A stretch of 64,000 nt of DNA from [Phialemoniopsis] sp. UDSM-2020 (Eukaryota > Ascomycota > Sordariomycetes > Thyridiales > Thyridiaceae). The DNA is taken from the NCBI GenBank assembly GCA_018873225.1, contig JAEILZ010000008.1, forward strand, positions 2,294,001-2,358,000, given 5' to 3'. The notes beneath the pieces were generated by a model. The model made no database searches, was not told where the DNA came from, and saw only the letters and a list, made by a program, of their open reading frames with translations. Positions 58,769 to 64,000 of the stretch are shown here, in pieces. The translations under genes were made by a program, and so were the position numbers. Each line of letters begins with the position of its first letter. Positions within the stretch are counted from its first letter, which is position 1.

Positions 58769-59794
58769 TCAGACCAGATCCTCCTTCTTGATCCCCTTCT
58801 CCTCCCTCCTCTTCTCTACCCACGCCCCAAGCTCCCTCCATATCCTCTCCTTCTCCGCCGGCGACAGCGAAGCAGCCAGCCCGCTCGTGCTGCTGGCAAC
58901 AAACACCCGCGCGCCCTTCCACTCCGGGTCCACTACTACCCCGTCGGCGACGTCGCCCGCGTCGTCGACCCCAGGCCGTAGCGCGCCCATGTTCTCCCGC
59001 TCGTCCTGCCACCCGTACCGGAACTCGGCCTTGCCCAGCGTCTTGCCACCGTGCCGCACCCTCCACACGCTCTCCCAGATGCTCTTGCCCACGATGCACA
59101 CGACCTCGGGCCGCCACCGCCTGCACTTCTGCTCGAGCACCGTGACGCCGGCGTCGAGCTCCGCCTTGCGCAGCTCCGACCCGTTGCGGCTCGGCCTCTC
59201 GACGATGTTGGTGTTGCCGCAGGCGAACCTGCGCGGTAAAGTGCGGTCCTCGTCGGCGCGGCAGGGAATAGGGGTGATGCCGGACGAGTAGAGCAGCTTC
59301 CAGAAGAGGTTGGACGGGTGGGCGTAGGCGTGGCCCGTCTGCGCGGTCTGGATGCCCGGGTTCAGGCCGATGAAGAGGACGAGGAGGTTCGGCGCCAGGA
59401 CGTCTGGCAGGACGGGGAGGTGGGCGTAGGTGGAGGGCGGGGCGTAGCCTTGGGACTTCTTGCGAGGTTTGGGTCTTTTGGACGGGGATGAGGGTGTGGA
59501 GGAGGTGGTGGAGGATTTGCGTTTGAGGGAGGGGGATAGAGAGGGTGATGCTGGGGTTGCTTTGAGGGGGGTTGAGAGGCGGGGGCTGCGGCGGGTGAGC
59601 ATCGTTGCTGTGGAGTTTCTGGTTGTCTTTGAGGTAGGCGTTGAGGTTGTCTTTGAGGTAGGCGTTGAGGTTGAGCTTGATTGTGAGCCGGTGGCTTTGA
59701 ACATAAAGTCTTGTAAGGCGAGGCGGCCCTGGAAGCTGGGCCCTGGTGTTGAGGCTGAGGGGTCTTCTTCAGCGAAGTAATCAGATGCAGTCAT
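58769..59794 (-). CDS. Mismatch-specific uracil/thymine DNA glycosylase (TDG/MUG family)
   Basis: Removes U or T from G mismatches to start base-excision repair in the nucleus. A single exon encodes 341 aa from MTASDYFAEEDPS; upstream in-frame ATG adds 23 residues without family character. The N-terminal 120 residues are disordered, Ser/Thr/Pro/Lys-rich, with nuclear-localisation-like KRPKPRKK. The catalytic domain begins near 125. Motif 1 is FIGLNPGIQTAQTGHAYAHP with Asn145 at the position of the catalytic Asn of TDG. The second motif is VASSTSGLAAS (299-309), close to the substrate-wedge loop of MUG/TDG. A 24-bp perfect tandem duplication lies in the linker. Confidence 0.92.
   Translation of the reverse strand: MTASDYFAEEDPSASTPGPSFQGRLALQDFMFKATGSQSSSTSTPTSKTTSTPTSKTTRNSTATMLTRRSPRLSTPLKATPASPSLSPSLKRKSSTTSSTPSSPSKRPKPRKKSQGYAPPSTYAHLPVLPDVLAPNLLVLFIGLNPGIQTAQTGHAYAHPSNLFWKLLYSSGITPIPCRADEDRTLPRRFACGNTNIVERPSRNGSELRKAELDAGVTVLEQKCRRWRPEVVCIVGKSIWESVWRVRHGGKTLGKAEFRYGWQDERENMGALRPGVDDAGDVADGVVVDPEWKGARVFVASSTSGLAASLSPAEKERIWRELGAWVEKRREEKGIKKEDLV
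59621..59668. repeat. 24-bp perfect tandem duplication in coding sequence
   Basis: Two exact copies of a 24-bp unit (GGTTGTCTTTGAGGTAGGCG plus TTGA) within the disordered N-terminus of the TDG-like glycosylase. They encode the octapeptide STPTSKTT twice. Probably recent slippage. Confidence 0.9.
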
Positions 59795-60644
59795 GGCTGC
59801 TGTGATGAGAAGAAATGAGTGTCGTGGTTGTGCTATGGCTTCTTTCCCAGCCAGGATGAGCAATTATGATATAGTCGGACTTGAGGGTTTGTGAGTCTTT
59901 AGGCAACCTTGAGGTTCAATTCATATGAGGCTGCAAGCTGAGTCTATGGAAGCGTGCAGAAACGCCACTACTGAACAGCATTGGCTTGCGCCCCGCCAAT
60001 TGAATTGCCAATGCTTTGCTTTTCCCCCTCAATTGTATGTCATCTACTGTATTTAATCCCGAGATGGGATTGGAGAAAGCTTCGGGTATCTAGCCCAGTC
60101 TCGTACATATACACCAGCTGATCGATTCGGTTTCACAACTTAAAGTCGCCTCTGCAGCTCGTGTTGAAGACCATGAGCTCCACCCTTCAAGCCGGCACTG
60201 AGGTGAGGCCAACCCGCACCTCGAGGAGCGAATAGGAGGTGGCGTTGCCAGCACACAGAGCTCCAACACCGCCTTACGTCAGTAACGGCCAGCGGCTCCT
60301 AGCGGCCTCCTAGGGCGTAGGTCAGCCTGCAGAACCCCTAGCTTTAGCGGGCAAACACCCCTGGTGGGCTGTGGCTTAGTTGGCGGGGCAGCTGAGACGC
60401 CCACCGCTTCGCGCATGGAGGGGCTTCAATTGGTGCTATATTTGGGACAAAGCAGGGAAAGCTGCCCGTATTGATCCATAAAGCTTGCTTGCCCGGCAGT
60501 CGTTACTGTCTTGTTTGTTCCCAGTCTTGCTTGCTAAACTCTTTTTCTTTCCTTCCTCCTTGTGATACCCAAAAAGTTCTTTGCTTCCAAAGGACCAATT
60601 CCTACCTGTTTTTGCAAGACCACGACATAACAGAGCAAAACACC
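59795..60644. promoter_or_regulatory. Divergent promoter between glycosylase and uap1
   Basis: 850 bp between divergent start codons. A CRE-like octamer TTACGTCA lies at 60,274-60,281, and several CCCCT/AGGGG stress-element-like pentamers occur between 60,330 and 60,430. The last 150 bp is the CT-rich uap1 leader. These are motif matches only. Confidence 0.4.
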
Positions 60645-62216
60645 ATGAACGCCGTCAAGAAGGCCCTCAACATCGGCGGTGGCAGCGGTGCCCCGCCCTC
60701 GGAGCCCTCCGCCGACCAGCTGCAGCAGCTGAGGGAGAAGTACACCAAGGCCGGACAGGAGCAGGTCTTCACCTTCTACGACTCCCTGCCCACCGAGCAA
60801 AAGGCCCAGCTGTTCGAGCAGCTCTCCGGCTTCGACCCCGCCCGCATCAACGAGATCACCCACAAGGCGCTGAACCCCCCCAAATCCGAAGGCGGCGAGA
60901 CCGTCCTCGAGCCCCTCCCCGAGTCGGCCACCGCCAGTATCCTCGACTCCCAGAAATCAGATATCGACGCATGGTATGAGTCCGGCCTCGGCCTGATTGG
61001 CCAGAACAAGGTCGGCGTGGTCCTCATGGCCGGTGGCCAGGGCACACGGTTGGGCAGCTCGGCGCCCAAGGGCTGCTACGATATCGGCCTACCGAGCCGC
61101 AAGTCCCTCTTCCAGATCCAGGCCGAGCGCATTCGCAAGGTTCAGGAGCTCGCCGGCGTCAAGTCGGGCCAGAAGGTCGTCGTTCCCTGGTACGTCATGA
61201 CCAGCGGCCCGACGCGGGGTCCCACGGAGCAGTACTTTGCCGAGAACAAGTACTTTGGACTGGAGAAGGAGAACGTCTTCATCTTTGAGCAGGGCGTGCT
61301 GCCCTGCATTTCCAATGAGGGCAAGATTCTGCTAGAGAGCAAGGGCAGGGTGGCCGTGGCACCCGACGGCAACGGCGGCATCTACCAGGCCCTCGTGGTC
61401 TCGGGTGTCCTCGACGACATGAAGAAGCGCGGCATCGAGCACATCCACGCCTACTGCGTCGACAACTGCCTCGTCAAGGTCGCCGACCCGGTCTTCATTG
61501 GCTTCGCCGCCGCCAAGAAGGTCGACATCGCCACCAAGGTCGTGCGCAAGCGCAACGCCACCGAGTCGGTCGGCCTCATCCTGCAGAAGAACGGCCGCCC
61601 GGACGTCGTCGAGTACTCGGAGATCGACAAGGCGACGGCCGAGGCCCAGGACCCCAAGCAGCCCGGCGTGCTCAAGTTCCGCGCCGCCAACATCGTCAAC
61701 CACTACTACAGCATCGGCTTCCTCGAGAGCATCCCGCAGTGGGCGCACAAGCTGCCGCACCACGTGGCGCGCAAGAAGATCCCGCACGCCGACACGTCGT
61801 CGGGCGAGACGGTCAAGCCCGAGAAGCCCAACGGCATCAAGCTCGAGCAGTTTGTGTTTGACGTATTCCCAATGCTCGAGCTGGCGCGGTTCGCGTGCAT
61901 GGAGGTCGCGCGCGAGGACGAGTTCTCGCCGCTCAAGAACGCGCGGGGCACGGGCGAGGACGACCCGGACACGAGCAAGCGCGACATCATGGCGCAGGGC
62001 AAGCGGTGGGTGCAGGCGGCCGGCGCCACGGTGACGAGCGAGGACCCGGAGGCGGGCATCGAGGTGTCGCCACTGATCAGCTATGTAAGTCTGCTACTAC
62101 GTGCCTGTTCATATAAGGACAGTTGTGCTAACACGGTTTATTCACAGGGTGGAGAGGGTCTGGATAAGTTCCAGGGCAAGCCTATCGTTGCCCCGGCGGT
62201 TCTTGAGTTGGAGTAG
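60645..62216 (+). CDS. uap1: UDP-N-acetylglucosamine pyrophosphorylase
   Basis: Forms UDP-GlcNAc from UTP and GlcNAc-1-phosphate, the precursor for chitin, N-glycans and GPI anchors; cytosolic. Exons 60,645-62,084 and 62,148-62,216 encode 502 aa from [15 protein letters not shown] (CACCATGA context). The signature [20 protein letters not shown] starts at 125, with the nucleotide-binding GGQGTRLG at 130-137. The substrate loop GNGGIYQAL is near 241, and [19 protein letters not shown] lies in the C-terminal part. The intron (63 bp, GTAAGT, GCTAAC, TTCACAG) has no stop and keeps frame, so an unspliced reading would insert 21 residues before [13 protein letters not shown]; splicing restores the family sequence ISYGGEGLD. 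Extreme GC3 codon bias suggests high expression. Confidence 0.96.
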   Translation: MNAVKKALNIGGGSGAPPSEPSADQLQQLREKYTKAGQEQVFTFYDSLPTEQKAQLFEQLSGFDPARINEITHKALNPPKSEGGETVLEPLPESATASILDSQKSDIDAWYESGLGLIGQNKVGVVLMAGGQGTRLGSSAPKGCYDIGLPSRKSLFQIQAERIRKVQELAGVKSGQKVVVPWYVMTSGPTRGPTEQYFAENKYFGLEKENVFIFEQGVLPCISNEGKILLESKGRVAVAPDGNGGIYQALVVSGVLDDMKKRGIEHIHAYCVDNCLVKVADPVFIGFAAAKKVDIATKVVRKRNATESVGLILQKNGRPDVVEYSEIDKATAEAQDPKQPGVLKFRAANIVNHYYSIGFLESIPQWAHKLPHHVARKKIPHADTSSGETVKPEKPNGIKLEQFVFDVFPMLELARFACMEVAREDEFSPLKNARGTGEDDPDTSKRDIMAQGKRWVQAAGATVTSEDPEAGIEVSPLISYVSLLLRACSYKDSCANTVYSQGGEGLDKFQGKPIVAPAVLELE

Positions 62217-62714
62217 AGCACTACTACGGTCAGACTGGGATACTGGTTCTTTCCGGTAGTCCTGATTACGGAAGAAGGGGTAATGCGCCTTGATGCGCAC
62301 GGATTCAGTTACGTCAGGGAGTCTTGGGAATATAAAATCGGCTTCCGGTGGAAGAATAGAAACAACCCAATTTTGTCATGCAGACTTACGCGCACGGAAT
62401 TATGCCGTCGCTTTGACTCTTATCCTGTCTAAAAACTCAAGGAAATGCCGGTAGCCTGTATGTATGAACTATGAACCAATGAACCTGGAAAATCTTCAGA
62501 AAGTTGCTCGGTTTCGATCCGCGATATGCTGAAATGTCTAGAAGCCAGGGCCCAACAAATGCACGCCAGATGAGCCTACGATCGTTCATCAAATCCATTC
62601 AAAGTGATCGCACGGTTTGCTTAACCCGGATCAGGTAGGCCATCTCCTCCAATTCTGGAGACCTTCCCGTCCTTCTCTCCGACTTTTCCCTCCCTCATCC
62701 GTCAAGCCGCCCTC
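62217..62714. other. Convergent 3' flanks of uap1 and sym1
   Basis: 498 bp between convergent stop codons, with no gene seen. Confidence 0.6.
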
Positions 62715-63378
62715 TCACTTTTGGCTGTTGAGGTAGCTCAGATACGAGTTCCAGCCGATGCTGATGACGTTGACAAAGAGCACGCGGTGCTCGAGGGGCA
62801 TGAAGCGGAAGTTGATCATCTGCACGAAGGGCCAGATCATCCAGTTGGTGGTCAGCGCCGACGAGTAGCTCTTCTCGAGCTTGTCCTTCGGGGACGAGCC
62901 CTCCATGACGGCCATGGAGGACAGGAAGATGCCGATGAAGGTCGGGGCGAAGACGCCCTGGTCGAGGGCGACGCGGGCGAGGATGGTGGCGTTGGGGGAG
63001 CGCAGGTTCACGTTGCGCTGGAGGAAGCCGAACCAGGTCGTTGCGGCGGGGCCGAAGACGGCTGGTTTGCATTGTCAACATGGGGGCTTTGTTGTCATGG
63101 AAGGGAGGGGGGATGTTGGTGGTGGGTTAGAGGGGGGCTTACTTCCGCCGTAGAGGGCCATGCGCGCGGTGCGGGCCATCTCGTGCTTCTCAATGCCCTT
63201 CTTCTCGACGGCCTGCTGGGCGACGATGTCGCCCGTGGCAAAGAGGACGGCCGTGGTGATGCTCTGGGTGAGCAGGGGCCGGGCGGCCAGGCGGGCTTGG
63301 TACCTTGACGATGTAAATTCCAGGTCAGTGATCTATGTTGTGTATTGGGCAGTGGAGGACTGCTTGCCATCTCAACAT
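62715..63378 (-). CDS. sym1: Mpv17/PMP22-family protein Sym1
   Basis: A four-helix membrane protein of the mitochondrial inner membrane; yeast Sym1 is needed for ethanol metabolism at heat stress and for mtDNA/metabolite homeostasis. The exons are 63,378-63,368 (11 nt), 63,303-63,143 and 63,061-62,715, encoding 172 aa, the exact family size. Exon 1 encodes only MLR plus two bases of Trp4; the first intron appears to use a GC donor (GCAAGC), with a CTGAC branch point and a CAAG acceptor, restoring [17 protein letters not shown]. The second intron (81 bp) is normal. Signature segments [19 protein letters not shown] and [19 protein letters not shown] followed by GWNSYLSYL are all present. Confidence 0.93.
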
Positions 63379-64000
63379 CGTGAGTTGCTTTGGGTGTGAG
63401 ACTGGGCGGGTAGTTGTGAGAACGAGGGGTGACAAGTGAGAGCCTGGCGGTAATGAGATAAGACGCGAGAGTGGGCAGTGAAAGACAATCAAGCTTATTT
63501 TGGCAGCTGTGGAACTGCGGCTCTGGAGCTGAGAAAAGAAGCTTTGTGTCTTTGGAGAAAACAGAAAACAGCTCCCTCAGCGCTGATGATGTCAGGGGAG
63601 GCTGAACGAGAGGTGAGTGGAGATGGGAATTCTGGGTGGTGGAGTTGGAGAAGATGAGAAGGACGCTATCACATAGATCGACAGTGATAATCGTGCACGT
63701 TTAGTTGGTTGCTTTGCTGATCTTGCTTAGTTATGCTAAGATTCAGTTGCACAAAGTAAAGGTGAGATTGACCTTTTTCAGAGTCGATACAAGCAACTTG
63801 TTTAAAGAAAAATTAGGGATTCAAGAAAAGAGCTAGGTTTTGGTTTATTTTCTCACTATGGGGGGCGCTACAGGGACCCTGGACGGGAAAAGGAAAATGC
63901 AAATCTCCAAAAGCCATCACAAGACCAGAGGTTTGTGCCGTTTTGGGCAATTCCGCCAGGGGCGAGCCCGGCTGCCGGGGACGCGAGATGGAGATGGAGA
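63379..64000. other. sym1 upstream region
   Basis: 622 bp to the window edge. It holds the sym1 promoter; the right end is GA-rich. No gene is supported. Confidence 0.5.

Overview
The window looks like nuclear chromosomal DNA of a filamentous ascomycete (Pezizomycotina, most likely Sordariomycetes). The evidence is the gene content (RPB1, Swd1, Thg1, Fab1, Cft1, Uap1, Sym1 and fungus-only proteins). The genes also carry short 50-92 bp introns with GTRNGY donors, CTRAY-like branch points and YAG acceptors, and there is a single-copy housekeeping gene every 1-7 kb on both strands. No operon, prophage, intact transposon or CRISPR array is visible. All exon coordinates were derived by hand from splice signals and reading-frame arithmetic; in every spliced gene the exon lengths sum to a multiple of three.

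Left region (1-12,964) is gene-poor. It holds one small conserved fungal gene (464-778, minus) and one short spliced Cys-rich gene (7,882-8,132, plus). The rest, about 12 kb, shows no convincing gene.

Middle-left (12,965-24,731): RPB1 (minus), two identical tRNA-Asp genes in inverted orientation, the COMPASS subunit Swd1 (minus), the seven-intron tRNA-His guanylyltransferase Thg1 (plus), and the G-patch ribosome-biogenesis protein Tma23 (minus).

Middle (25,140-36,000): an uncharacterised single-span membrane protein (minus), eIF4E (plus), a mitochondrial malonyl-CoA-synthetase-like acyl-CoA ligase with an Asn-Gly repeat insertion (minus), a third identical tRNA-Asp (plus), a BolA-like protein (plus) and a large acidic nuclear-type protein of unknown function (minus).

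Middle-right (36,580-55,000): the PI3P 5-kinase Fab1 (plus, 2,497 aa), a tail-anchored unknown protein (plus), the cleavage/polyadenylation factor Cft1 (minus), an LMBD1-type lysosomal/vacuolar membrane protein (plus), and an abscission-checkpoint (ANCHR-like) zinc-finger protein (minus).

Right (57,200-64,000): a secreted Gly/Ser-rich GPI-type protein (plus), a TDG/MUG-type mismatch uracil DNA glycosylase (minus), UDP-GlcNAc pyrophosphorylase (plus) and the mitochondrial Mpv17/PMP22 protein Sym1 (minus), whose 11-nt first exon is followed by an apparent GC-AG intron.

Functionally this is an ordinary eukaryotic housekeeping mix: transcription, mRNA 3' processing, chromatin, tRNA and ribosome maturation, translation initiation, membrane traffic, DNA repair, cell-wall precursors and mitochondrial maintenance. 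I found no convincing previously undescribed multi-gene system. The best leads are individual oddities: the GC-AG intron after a micro-exon, three frame-preserving stop-free introns in three genes, a perfect inverted repeat just upstream of the RPB1 start codon, the inverted tRNA-Asp pair with a 3' hairpin on one copy, the short Cys-rich gene in the gene-poor region, and several unassigned proteins.
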